Origin: Talaromyces rugulosus
Lineage: Eukaryota; Ascomycota; Eurotiomycetes; Eurotiales; Trichocomaceae
Length of the DNA stretch: 64,000 bases
NCBI RefSeq assembly: GCF_013368755.1
Contig: NC_049566.1
Coordinates: 4,154,001-4,218,000 of the forward strand
Direction of reading: 5' to 3'
Shown: positions 21,142-32,064 of the stretch, piece after piece
Layout of the letters: every line of letters starts with the position of its first letter
How positions within the stretch are numbered: position 1 is the stretch's first letter
Notes under the pieces: model-generated
Told to the model about the DNA's origin: nothing
What the model saw: only the letters and a program-made list of their open reading frames with translations
Database searches by the model: none
Translations under genes and position numbers: made by a program

Positions 21142-21648
21142 GGTGGTGGCGCGTCACAAGATCCGGTGTTCCAGCACTTGGGGACGAGGACAGTGGCAAG
21201 GAGAGCAAGAGAGAAGAAACTACTCGAGAGGAGACAATTGTCGGTCAAGCTGGATCTGAAGGCAGGCAAGCACAGCTCTCCATCATCGTCTCTCGCGGGC
21301 TAGGCAGAAGAATAATAAGACGGGGGGGGGGGGGGAGAGAAGAAGCAACGTTGGTTAAAGGGGAGGGAAGGGAAGGAAGGGCCGGAAAAATTCACGGGGG
21401 TGTTGGACGCACGCACCATGCGGGTACTAGCGCCTCGTGGCCGTGGCCGCCAAGCCCGGCAGTGCAAAGCGTGCAAACATGGTGGGGTGCAGGCTCTAAC
21501 CTAATCCTGGCATTGCAGACTGACTGAACGCTGTCAACAGCCAAAGTTGTCAACCCATCTCCATCGATCCTTGCTGGAGTCCTTGTCCATAGACTACCAA
21601 GACTCTATACTCCGCTCTGCTGGTGCTGGTGGCCTGCTCCCCGCCACC
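21142..21648. promoter_or_regulatory. Bidirectional promoter of erg9 and a DnaJ gene
   Basis: 507 bp between divergent start codons. It contains a 14-G run and purine-rich GGAAGGGAAGGAAGG sequence on the plus strand. No gene inside. Confidence 0.5.
21322..21335. repeat. Poly-G tract of 14
   Basis: Uninterrupted run of 14 G in the erg9/DnaJ promoter, followed by purine-rich sequence. Mononucleotide runs like this vary in length and are prone to assembly error. Confidence 0.85.
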
Positions 21649-23369
21649 ATGGTTGTCGACACTACTTATTACGACGCGCTCGGTGTCCCGCCAACGGCCA
21701 CCGAGCTAGAAATTAAAAAAGCTTACAGGAAGCTTGCCATCACCACCCACCCAGGTATGGCCGCACACAGCCTAACCCATGCCTGCAGTTCACCTCTGAT
21801 CCTTTGTGCCGCCAGACAAAAACCCTGGAGACGAGACCGCCCACGTCCGATTCCAAGCGGTATGTGTGCTGCCTAGCGATTGGCGTTGTTTTTCTTTGCA
21901 TATGTTTTGAATGTTGCGACTGACATGTTTCTCTTTATCTCTATCTCTCTAGATTGGAGAGGCCTATCAGGTGTTGAGCAACGATGAGCTCCGCAAGCAA
22001 TATGACAAATTCGGCAAGGACCAGGCCGTGCCGGGCGGTGGTTTTGGTAAGATTTCATTGAAGATGCAAACAAGAGAAGAAAAAATAACTCATGCCCGGC
22101 AACAGAGGACCCATCGCAGTTCTTCTCCATGATATTCGGTGGCGAAGCCTTTGTTGATCTCATTGGTGAAATCTCTCTGATGAAGGATCTGACTGCCACT
22201 ATGGACATCACCATGCAGCAGATGGAGGAGGAGGAACTAGCCCAATCCGCCGAAGAGAAGCTGCATATCCACGAGGAAGAAACAAAGACTGCCACGACCG
22301 AGGATCACAAGGAGCCTGAACTGGCATCGTCAACGACTGCTCCCGCCGAGTCGGCATCAACCCCGGCGCCTTCTGCCGAAACCGGCTCCGCTTCGGGTAC
22401 CAGCACGCCCCGACGCAACTGGGGACAACAGGCTATTATGGACAAGTCCGAAGAAGAAGCCAGGATGGAAGCCGCAGGGCTCACAGCCGAGGAGAAGGAA
22501 CTGCGTAAGAAGGAAAAGAAGAAAGGCGGTCTTACCAAGGAACAACAGGAGCGTCTCGCTCAATACGAAGAGGAGCGACGAAAAGCCCGCCAGGAAAGAG
22601 TTGATACACTGGTGCGCAAGCTTATTGATAGAATTAGCGTCTGGACAGAAACAGATAAGGGACCTGAAGTGACGCACGCCTTCGAAGAGAAGATCCGCCT
22701 CGAGGTCGAGAATCTCAAGATGGAGTCCTTCGGGTTGGAGATCCTGCATGCCGTTGCCCAGAGCTACCTCCAAAAGGCCACATCGTTCCTCAAATCCCAG
22801 AAGTTCTTGGGCATTTCCGGCTTCTTCTCGCGCCTGAAAGATAAGGGCACCTTGGCCAAGGATACTTGGAACACCATTTCGACAGCAATTGATGCTCAAA
22901 TGACCATGGAAGAAATGGCCAAGATGGAAGAGAAGGGTGGTGCTGAGTGGACTGACGAAAAGAAGGCTGAGTATGAGAGAAAGGTTACAGGGAAAATCCT
23001 TGCGGCAGCTTGGAAAGGCAGCAAGTTTGAAATCCAAGGGGTTCTGCGTGAAGTTTGTGATAAGGTTCTGAATGACAAGTCCGTCAAGCTCGACAAGCGC
23101 ATAGAAAGGGCGCATGCTTTGGTCCTTATTGGCACAATATATCAAAAGGCAAGCTCATTTCTCCCTGACCCGGACCACCTTCCACTAACAACTAACCCCC
23201 TTTATAGGCCGATCGCGACCCTGACGAGGAAGGTGACTACATGGCCTTTGAACAATTGATGGCCGAAGCAGCAACGAAGAAGAACAAAGATGACAAGAAA
23301 AAGAAAAAGGACGACAAGAGCGCGGGTGCGAAGAGCCCTATACCTGAGACACCGACAGCTTCTACTTAA
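21649..23369 (+). CDS. DnaJ (Hsp40) domain protein, Caj1/DnaJ-X type
   Basis: Five exons: 21649-21754, 21816-21859, 21953-22046, 22106-23148, 23208-23369; 482 residues. The start codon sits in a perfect GCCACCATGG context. J domain at about 1-75 with YYDALGVPP and the HPD motif at the exon 1/2 junction, followed by a short Gly/Phe piece (PGGGF). The rest is the DnaJ-X region: a Lys/Glu-rich coiled-coil part ([14 protein letters not shown]) and the conserved [21 protein letters not shown] and [21 protein letters not shown] block, the last formed across intron 4. That intron has a GC donor (AAAG\|GCAAGC). It should stimulate Hsp70 ATPase as a co-chaperone, as yeast Caj1 and its fungal relatives do; location is not evident from the sequence. 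Confidence 0.92.
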
Positions 23370-23889
23370 TTTGTGTTTTGCGATGGCCCGTAGTCGGTGC
23401 ACTACTACTATACATTCGCAGTCTTCCACGTTGATATGAATTGTTTATGTTTATTGTCATCTCATTCCTTTTCGATATCCTTTGCCTGCACCTAGTCACT
23501 GTTGCGCCTGTTATTGGTGTTTCTTTTCGGGTTACACGATAGACCGATGTCTCTGCTCCACAAATTCATTTAGAGAAATTGTATATATGTGAATCTTTCT
23601 CGCCCGGGCATACCACGCGACCATTAATAGAAAGGGTATGCAATTTGTTGTCCATGTAGAGATTCACGTGCTGCGCGGCGCATCTTGGCTGGCGCTAAAC
23701 CGCGTTTGGGGCGATGTTTGGATGTCGCTGCAATCGCCTCAAAAAAGCGGCGATCAACTCTGCCCCCCAAACGGCTGCTTTTCGCCATCATCTCCAGCAA
23801 CGCATGCAAGCAATAACCCTCGCACTCGACGGCGATTCAGGCAGGGCCCGCAATGCTGGCAGCGTCTTGCTTCCCCCCGCAATGCCATA
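23370..23889. other. Spacer and 5' leader
   Basis: 3' region of the DnaJ gene and probable 5' leader of the next gene. The following frame is open from an ATG at 23638, but its first 84 codons look non-conserved. Confidence 0.4.
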
Positions 23890-25770
23890 ATGCGCGACCA
23901 GTTTCACCGCTCTCCTGTCAACCGACCGACGCCGAGCATGAATTCCGATAAACAAAGCAATGGCATGCCTGCCAAACCCTTCAAGCCCAGCCTCAGCGCC
24001 GCATTCAGGACGGCAAATAAACCCTCATACCCTCTCACCCCTCGTCTTGCCCCAGCTGGGGGTTACCAGACGCCGAAGAAGACAAATCCTACCGACAACG
24101 CCCCTCTTCTCCCGCCGAAAAGGGAGGATGCCACCAACACCAGCACCACCATCACAACTCCTGTATCGACCCCCCTCAGCAACAATGTCACGCCGCGCTC
24201 AGGTCCCCGGGTCTCTCGACGCGATGGCCCGATCCCGTCCCCTGAGAATAATACCCCAGTCGCTATTCTTGCCGGGGCACAGCTCCCCCGTCCCTCGCTC
24301 CCCGTTGCTACAGCCTATGTCCGCAGTGAAAGAAGCCCGGTGCGAGGAGGGCTGAGGCTGGAGGCAGGGAAAGCAACAACAGCAAAGAGTGTACTGTCAG
24401 ATGCGTCGAATTTAAGAGCGCCCGCTCTCTTGCATTCATCGTCGGAAAGTTTGGGCGGTTCGCCCAGGTTCTTCCGTGCTGGTGATGCACGCTCCTCTGC
24501 CGGGTCGTCGGAAGCAGAGACACGGCCTGCCTCGTTCTCAAAACCGCTTCAAGCGTCTACATTTTTATATGCAGATGGAACGCTTGATAAGGGTAGTCAA
24601 AGCGATGACTTGAGTAGACCCGGGTCGACCAAACGACGTTCGACAGGGTCATCTTCTCGCCTTCCTCCCAAGGGCCAGGCAATGCTTTCCCCTAGGCTCA
24701 GGACTGCCCAGCTGGTCGACTCGGCTTCTCGATCTTCCAGTGAAAGCAATCTACAGCCCAGTCCGAATATTGAAGAGAACCCCGAACCCAGACTTTCTAT
24801 TTCTCCCAATGTGGTCTCACCTGGACCATCGCAGCAGGTCCCATCTCGTCCATCTCACCAAAAGTCTTGTAGTCTCGATTCTACAACGCAATTAATCTCA
24901 CCTCGAGCAAGCACTCGTCGAGTAACGCCAATTTCGTCACCTCCGCTCCTAGCAGATGTTCTTGCTGCCACTCCAGAACAACCATCTCACCCTAGCCCTC
25001 AAATCGTGACCAACGTGTTGATCGAACCCGTGCCAAACCGTGAATCCCCTTATACAGTACCTCAAAGCCCAGTAAAGTTGGAAGGGCCCAACGCATTTGG
25101 GGATGGTGCTCTTAATGCCCGCACAGAGAGGAAGATTTTAGATCTGGAGATCAGCAACTCTTCTCTCTTGGCAATCAACCGCACCCTTGAACGAGAACTA
25201 CGCAAACAGAATACCGAATTACGCAGGTTCCGACGTCTGAGTCGGTCTGGTCGTTTATCCATGACGGCTTCTGTCCGGTCCATCTCTGGCGGCGCGTTAT
25301 CGATAGTAAGCGAATCTGGCGATATGAGCGAGTTCTCGTCCGTCCATTCGAACGACGAACTATCCGAAGAGAGCGATAACGATTCCTTCGCCGACGATGG
25401 CACGAATAGTCCAAATAGCTTGGCCGACCATGATGCACGACATCGTGCCAGCGACGAGAAACGATTTATGCTCGATATCGCCAAGCATCAAGAACTACTT
25501 GTCGATAGCCAGAAACTCAACCAAAGCCTAAAACGATGTCTTGGGTTGACGGAGGAGCTGATCAACGAGGGCAAAAAGGCCCTCGAATATAACGTTCACG
25601 TTAGTGATGTCGACGTCGGAGGTCGTGTCTTGGCCCCAGAGGAGATTGCAGAGGAGCTTGCAGGTGGCCGAGGCCTCTTGAGTCCTGCTGCTGAAATGGA
25701 CGAAGCTCCTCTCGCTTTTGATACCGCTGGCGAAGACCATACCCCGGTATCCTCACCAGACGAGTTATAA
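23890..25770 (+). CDS. Conserved fungal Ser/Pro-rich coiled-coil protein, function unknown
   Basis: Single exon. The frame is open from ATG 23638 (710 residues), but ATG 23890 (MRDQFHRSP, 626 residues) is preferred because the sequence before it is low-complexity and unlike a domain. Residues 1 to about 380 are disordered and rich in Ser, Pro and Arg, with many SP/TP sites suited to proline-directed kinases. A helical coiled-coil segment follows (ERKILDLEISNSSLLAINRT with LERELRKQNTELRRFRRL), then an acidic Ser-rich stretch and a second helix (DIAKHQELLVDSQKLNQSL). The layout suggests a cytoskeletal or polarity scaffold; no enzyme motif is seen and I do not recognise a named family. Confidence 0.8.
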   Translation: MRDQFHRSPVNRPTPSMNSDKQSNGMPAKPFKPSLSAAFRTANKPSYPLTPRLAPAGGYQTPKKTNPTDNAPLLPPKREDATNTSTTITTPVSTPLSNNVTPRSGPRVSRRDGPIPSPENNTPVAILAGAQLPRPSLPVATAYVRSERSPVRGGLRLEAGKATTAKSVLSDASNLRAPALLHSSSESLGGSPRFFRAGDARSSAGSSEAETRPASFSKPLQASTFLYADGTLDKGSQSDDLSRPGSTKRRSTGSSSRLPPKGQAMLSPRLRTAQLVDSASRSSSESNLQPSPNIEENPEPRLSISPNVVSPGPSQQVPSRPSHQKSCSLDSTTQLISPRASTRRVTPISSPPLLADVLAATPEQPSHPSPQIVTNVLIEPVPNRESPYTVPQSPVKLEGPNAFGDGALNARTERKILDLEISNSSLLAINRTLERELRKQNTELRRFRRLSRSGRLSMTASVRSISGGALSIVSESGDMSEFSSVHSNDELSEESDNDSFADDGTNSPNSLADHDARHRASDEKRFMLDIAKHQELLVDSQKLNQSLKRCLGLTEELINEGKKALEYNVHVSDVDVGGRVLAPEEIAEELAGGRGLLSPAAEMDEAPLAFDTAGEDHTPVSSPDEL

Positions 25771-26412
25771 CCTTTTCCCCGCCTTGAACAGTGACGACAG
25801 CTTCCTCTCTTTCTTATACATTGCGTGACATGGCCGAGCCAGTCATTCTTTCGACCAACCATTTTTCTTTCTTTCTTCCTTTTCTTTTGTTGGAGATGAA
25901 CTCATCTCAAATGTCTTACTATTACTTACAATTAGCCGCATTCTGCGGTTGTTCAGCAATGATTTTGGAGCATGGGCGTACTAAGAAGAGCATTCTATTG
26001 TCATTGGGGAATACTTCTGATGGCGTTGATTTTTTATTAAATTTTGATACATATGATACCTCCTGTGAAACTCTCGCCACTCCTGTCCTATCGCTTTTCG
26101 TTTCTTTTCTTTTTCTTTTCTCTCGATTTTGCGTGTTTGTCTATTGATACCCTTTCAATGTTTTCATATGTATATATCTTGGTTGACCAGTGTATAGCAA
26201 TATTAGATGTCTTGGTATTGCCCATTATAACATGTGTGTTTATGGATTGTTACATATATATATATATATATAGCATCAATCCATTGATTGAATACTGTTC
26301 TAAATCAGTCAAAAATGATCTCTTCATTTATATATATATGCATTGCGTAGTTTTAAATGTGGGTATCAGGAGCCAAAAAAAAGTATGTACAAGAGCAGAC
26401 AATAAACAACAC
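25771..26412. other. Convergent 3' region with AT repeats
   Basis: AT-rich terminator region between two convergent genes, with (AT)n at 26254-26271 and a shorter one near 26329-26340. No gene is visible. Confidence 0.6.
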
Positions 26413-28399
26413 CTAAGCAAAAAACAATCTTCGCTGTCGTATATCCGTTTCACCACCCGACTTCCGCTTTTTGGAAGACTGCTCAGCTGGCAGCTGTAAA
26501 TTTGTCGACGACGAGGAATGTGTTGCCGGTTCGGGAGGAGCAGAGCTCTGAACGGCCTCTAGAATTGTACCCTTTGATAAGCAATAGTCGACGTGCTCGT
26601 TAAACTTCTTGTCGTCAGCGGGTTGGGGCCGGGAGCAGATAGGGCAGGTCCAGTATTCTGTTGGTGGATCTGTTGGGTGGGCTTTTGGGGTTGTTGGATT
26701 GTCGTTATCATCGGGTTGAGCAGAATGGCCAGCAGGTGGTTCATTATAGTCGTTGTCTTCCTGGGTCAGTTTCTCTAGCTCGTCAAGCTCATCTTCTCGT
26801 TCCTGCCGTGCAGCGTTTTCAAAATCTTGCTCTGTGATCAGCTGCGTTTCGCCACTCGGAGAGCTGATAACATTTTCGGACTCTGGAGGAACATCCTCGA
26901 TGGAGGATATGGTAGGTTTTGGAACTGGTTGAAAACCAAACAAGTTCAGACCTCCTTTTTTCGTGCTGACGAGGTTGGTGCATCGCAGTCCCATCAGTCG
27001 CAAGCGCATATTCGGTATCTCCTTCTCGAGTTTGGTCATTATCGGCAAAGCGTAATCATACAAGTCATCGGCCTGAGAGAGTGCTTTGGGCGGCACCACT
27101 TGTCGTGTATACACTTCGAAAGTATGCAATTTTACCTTGAGCACCAGCGTTCGCCCCTTGAACTGCGTGCGTGTAAGATCCCTTTCCAATTCCTCTGCCG
27201 TCCATCGAAGTTGTGCGCGGATAGCGCCCTTGTCACTCATTTCCGAAAACGTGCTTTCGGTGCCCACGCTCTTCCGTTCATACTCTTCAGCCGGTTGGAT
27301 TTTTGTTCGTCCCAGACCAAGATAACACTGCATTAAAAATTGAAAGGCCTTTTCGCCAAAAAGCTTTTTTAGCGAAGCTCGATGAGGGTAGATGTCGCCG
27401 CATGTTTCGATGCCGATTGCTTTTAGCTCTCGTTCGAATACGCGTCCTATGCCGTTGACTTTTCGAACTGGCAGGTCCTTGACAAATGTCATTATTTCCT
27501 GGCGATCACTTGGGATGTAGAACTGTCCGTTGGGTTTGTTCTGATTTGATGCGATCTTGGCCAGTTTCGCGTTCGCGGCTATGCCTGCTGAAACGGTGAT
27601 TTTGGTTTCCTCGGATATCCTCGCTCGCATTTCCTGAACAGCCTCCTGGGGATCTATATTATTCTCATCGCAGTATGCCGTGATGTTGAGGTATGCCTCG
27701 TCGATGGACGCGCTTTCGAAGCAGGGATCGTATTCCACGAAAACGGATCGGATCTCTTCTGCCTTGGCGCCGTACTTTTCATAGTTTTGAGGTAGGCATA
27801 TTAGCTGCGGGCATAGCTTTTTTGCTACAAAGCTAGCCATGCCGCTTCGACAGCCGTATTTCCGTGCAATATAGTTACAGGTCGTCAGCACGCCTTTGCC
27901 CACGGCCATCGGCACGGTTTTGAGCTCGGGCCGGTCCAGCTCCTCAACAGCAGCAAAGAAGGCATCGCAGTCAACGTGAACTACGATCTGAGAGAGGTCT
28001 CGAGTCGTTTCAAGCTCTGCGATGTATTCATCTGCCCGGCGACTGTCGACGGATAAATCCAACCGGTCCAAACGCGCTTTCCGTGCTATGATTTGCTCGA
28101 TCTTTTGGGTCAGTACTTTGTCCCTGGTTTCCTCATGGTTGAAGAATTTTGAGCCCTTGGAGGCATTGTAAATAATTTCCGAAACCTGTTTTTTTTTTAA
28201 TGATGTGGTTAATGGTTGTGCTTGTGCTAGAAAAAGACCGCGTGTCGCTTACTTGACGTTGGTCGACCGCGTCTTGACCCGCTTTCAGCAGCGAGGGTCC
28301 TAGTAATGAATATTTGAGAGTTTTGTGTTCTTGGGAGGACTGCGGGCCCAGTTCGGTATTTGCATCTGGTGCGTCTCCATTCTCTTCTGCACTGTCCAT
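26413..28399 (-). CDS. DNA polymerase kappa (Y-family, DinB-like)
   Basis: Two exons, 28399-28253 and 28185-26413, intron 67 bp (GTAAGC...AAAACAG), 639 residues. Translesion DNA polymerase acting in the nucleus. N-clasp NASKGSKFFNHEETRD, then palm motifs with the catalytic acids: VHVDCDAFFAAVEE and SASIDEAYLN. VGKGVLTTCNYIARKYG matches the fingers, followed by a little-finger region (VGTESTFSEM). The C-terminus has a UBZ-type ubiquitin-binding zinc finger (CPICSRPQ ... HVDYCL) about 90 residues before the end and a basic Lys/Arg end that may act as a nuclear signal. It is head-to-head with the Nbs1 gene. Confidence 0.95.
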
Positions 28400-28591
28400 G
28401 GCGAATGGCGCCAAACAACGACAGTGATCGAGCAACGAGACTTCCTAAGGCAGCAATATGGAAATGCGACGACACGTGACCACGCGTCACAAGTGCGAAA
28501 GTGGAGACACGCTTCCCCCGTCGCAGCCTTATCGGTTTTGTTCTCCAACAACTCTTCGGACGATGATCGTCCACCTGCTGAGGTCCTCGAC
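28400..28591. promoter_or_regulatory. Compact shared promoter of polymerase kappa and Nbs1
   Basis: Only 192 bp separate the two divergent ATGs, so the two DNA-damage genes must share core promoter sequence. CACGTGACCACGCGT near 28475 is an obvious GC-rich box. No TATA is seen. Confidence 0.6.
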
Positions 28592-31040
28592 ATGTGGATT
28601 CTGGAGTCCGATGGGGACCTACTTGGAGGTACACTGCATGCGTGATCCACCAGTTTGAAGAGTCACTAAGAATCTCTCCCAGGAAAAAGAGTCTGGTTGA
28701 AGCCTGGGAAAAAGTATCTCTTTGGCCGCATCAAGCAAGCAGGCGGTAAGTCGATGGAGAGCAAAATTACAAACTGGTGGAGTTGGAAGCTGATGTTTTT
28801 TTATTGTATGTGGATAGTCCGTCATGTCATTCAGGACGTTTCCATATCAAGAAAGCATCTAGTGGTCGAGGTGTCTCCAGTGCAGTCCGGTGATGGCGTA
28901 TGTTTTCTACACTTCTGTTCGCCTCGGTCAAGTTTTACTAACACGAATAGGCGCATGTGCACAAAAAATCTATTCTCACCGTTGCCGACCAAGGATCCAA
29001 ATGCGGAACGACAATCGATGGCCTCCAAATTCGAGGATCCAGTAAAGTGTTGACGGAGGACGAGCATACGCTGCAATTAGGGCGCTATCCGCCGGCGCTG
29101 AGGTATGTCGATATCTTGTAATTCGTGTTTGGAAGGCTGACACATGTGTGTTCTATCCGTACAGGATAAGATGGCAGCCTACCGTTCTCAGCTTTTCCTT
29201 TTCTTCCAAGGAACTAAAAGCGAAGGACCCCCTTGGTCCTGCCCGCAGTCGGTTGGAGGAACTGGATATCAAAACCATTATTCCATTTGTGGAAAAGACT
29301 ACGCATGTCATACAGAATAAACGAAACACCGCAAAAGGTCTACAATCTCTCATCAACGGACGATACATAGTCCAAGATTCATACCTTGACGCCTTGGTCT
29401 ATGCTGCGACGCCTGGAGATCTAGAGACTCTAGAATCGCTATCGCCTCTGGAAGTTGATTTTGATGCGAACTGGCCTGATGCTAACCTGCATCTTCCGCC
29501 GGCCGGTAAAGAACCAGTTCAACGACCAGCTGAATCCTTTGCCCCTAATCCGTCCCGCGTCCATGTTTTTGAGGGCTACACATTTGTCTTTTGCGATGCG
29601 GGTCAATTCGACAATTTGTCACCGCCTATAAACAACGGCCACGGAAAGGCCCTCTTTTATCAGGTTGACAATGGCCAGACCACGGCGGATGAGCTGTTGC
29701 AGTTCATGAGAAATGCTGCAGGTGAAAAGGATGCTTGTTCGACATCTAATAGCGATGGAGGAGTTGTGCTTGTACGGTTCCGGGCCAAGGGCTATGAGGA
29801 CTGGTCTATTCAACTAGGGAACGACGTTGCTTTGATGATGGACCGGCGTGTTATTGAGCAGAGCGAGTTTTTAGATGCCATACTGAGTAATGACGCGGCT
29901 TCACTCTGTCGTTCCTTACCTCGTGACGACTCTATGACTTCCCGAGAAGCTCAACCCAAAACGGACCGTCGCCGGCGGACATCTGTACGGGAGTTATCTT
30001 CAAATATCGATGTTACACCCACCCAGGTTGAGGATATTGTGCAATCCGAACCGTCTCAAGCAGAAACGCAGACAGAAGCAAAACGGGCAAAGCGGTCACA
30101 AAGTCGCCCTTTTGTGAGTAGAGTAAAACAGTTTGACGATGGATTTGACATGAAAGATATTCCAATACACCATTCTGAACCCGGTGATGTTGACGACTCG
30201 ACACACGAATCAGTACATCAAACCAAACCGCAGAGTCCCCCGGAACAACCCGTCGAAGAAGATGATGGCATGTCCGGCCTTCTTCCAGGAGCCAACGCCA
30301 TGAAACGACGGCGAGCGGAGATGGGCACTCGCTCACATCGTGACGCCGTCCAAGTCGAAGATGCGCCGAAACCGAAGCGGCAAAAGGTCGACGTTCTTGC
30401 AGCAGCTCGCCGCCGACGCGAACAAGAAGAAGAGGCGGCCGCGCTGAAACAAAAACATGAGGACGACCTCAATGCTCAAGCGAATGTTGATGGCGTGGCT
30501 ATTGAGGAAATGAAGAACCTTGTCATTGTTGAAGAATTCCAAGTTCCTATTCGCCCAAGAGAAGAGACCACAGCGGAAGAGACTGATCGATGGGACGAGC
30601 GCTGGAATGGCCGCAAGAATTTCAAAAAGTTCCGCAAAAGAGGGGAACCGGGAGCTGCTCGATCCCGTATCCAAGCAGTCATCGTTCCTCTAGATGAAGT
30701 CAAGCGCAAAGATTACGGGATCGGCGATCATTACTGGGCTAACAACGAACGAGAAGAAAGCCCTGATCCTATTTTCCGGCGCACAAGTCAGCAGCAGCAA
30801 AGCACCCGGCGATCCATCAGCCGTGCAGAGAGCCAGGCTTCGCTCGCAGTTTCTGAGGAAGCCCCTACATCGCTCCCAGCCCCATCGGCACGTTCAGAGA
30901 CTCCGCGTATCTCCGCATCGACGACGCAGAAGAGCCAACGGACGAGCCAGAAAAGGACGAGAGACGCTCGTTCGAAAGGCGCAGGAGAAGATGGCAGTGA
31001 TGAGGAGGAACTTCGCTTTAAATTTCGCCGGAGGAGATGA
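28592..31040 (+). CDS. Nbs1/nibrin, MRN-complex subunit (ScaA-like)
   Basis: Five exons: 28592-28628, 28683-28745, 28818-28897, 28951-29102, 29165-31040; 735 residues. FHA domain at about 1-110 assembled over four small exons (LFGRIKQAG, ISRKHLVVEV, GSKCGTTIDG), then BRCT-like region (FVEKTTHVI, LINGRYIVQDSYLDAL). A long disordered middle carries SQ/TQ and charged segments. Near the end is the Mre11-binding motif, KNFKKFRKRG, and the C-terminus ends in an acidic patch plus RFKFRRRR, reminiscent of the Tel1/ATM-binding tail. With Mre11 and Rad50 it senses double-strand breaks and activates Tel1. The A. nidulans homologue is ScaA. Confidence 0.93.
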
Positions 31041-32064
31041 GGCAATAAGATATTTGAAACATACAGATAATATGCCAGCCTCTAGATAAACACATAAACA
31101 CACCCACACACACATACATACAATGATAAAACTAACCAATCAATTGATTAACCGCCCACGATTGTGCAGATTTTCCCTGGGACAATCTCACTCCAGCCCC
31201 TGCCATACAGCGTGTGATTGGCCCGTTATTAATAGTAGTCGTAGACTGCCCAAGTCACGTGGTTCCAGGGAAAAAATCTGCTGAGGCTGAGTCGAGAACG
31301 CGGTGAGACGAAGAGTAGAGTATATGTTTATAATTCGCGATATCTGCGACTGATTGGCGACGACACAGATATTGCCGCCCAATGCACTGGACGCTCACGC
31401 CGTGGCTTGCGATAGTTAAGCATCCAGCGCCAAGTGAAACCGCCCGCCGTTGGAGCCAGCGTCCCCACGCCTTCCCTCGCTGCTTATCAAGGGATCGGAT
31501 CGTCGACACTTCACCTTGCCGTCTTCTCTTTTGCTCTTTGCATCTTGGTCAGAACACACACATCAAGTGGCTTGTTTGCAGTCACCGGCGAAACCTGTCT
31601 GGTCCTGCTTGGCTTGCAACGCCGGTTTGATCAGCATCCACCGATCGAAACTGATTGACCGATTGCACTTATCAGCGAAGCCCGACTCCGCCCGCGTATC
31701 GTCATCCCTCTCCGCTTCTTCTTATACGTCGATTTGCCTTTTGACGCCCAATGCAAACGACTTCACTCGTTATTTGACTAGTCTCTTCTGCCAAAATCTA
31801 GCCCACCAGCAGCCCCGCGTTGGGGGTCCGCTGGCCGGGTGTTGTACTTTACTTCTGGCCCTTGTTTTAACAGCCGTCCATATCTTGCGCCATTTGCCGT
31901 TTCTCGTGCACCCCTTGAAAGAGGGAGAGAGAGAGAGAGAGAGAGAGCGAGGCTGGTTAGTCCGAGTGACCTTACTGCTTTTCATCACAACAGAAAGTAC
32001 CTTGTTGGCGCTGGCGAACTGGGCATAAAAGACACGCCAAAAAAAAAATCACTCATCCTTACTT
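31041..32064. other. Intergenic and 5' leader
   Basis: About 1 kb between Nbs1 and the next gene. The frame at 31450-32028 lacks conserved features and crosses a dinucleotide repeat, so it is not called. A pyrimidine-rich stretch before 32065 suggests a transcription start zone. Confidence 0.5.
31925..31947. repeat. (GA)n microsatellite
   Basis: Perfect GA dinucleotide run of about 23 bp in the probable 5' leader of the F-box-like gene. Confidence 0.85.

Noticed and set aside
22357..23145. 262-codon minus-strand frame
   Set aside because: Antisense to the Lys/Glu-rich DnaJ exon, which yields Leu/Phe-rich open frames on the other strand.
31450..32028. 192-codon frame upstream of the F-box-like gene
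   Set aside because: It runs through a GA microsatellite and lacks any domain; it is more likely leader and promoter DNA.
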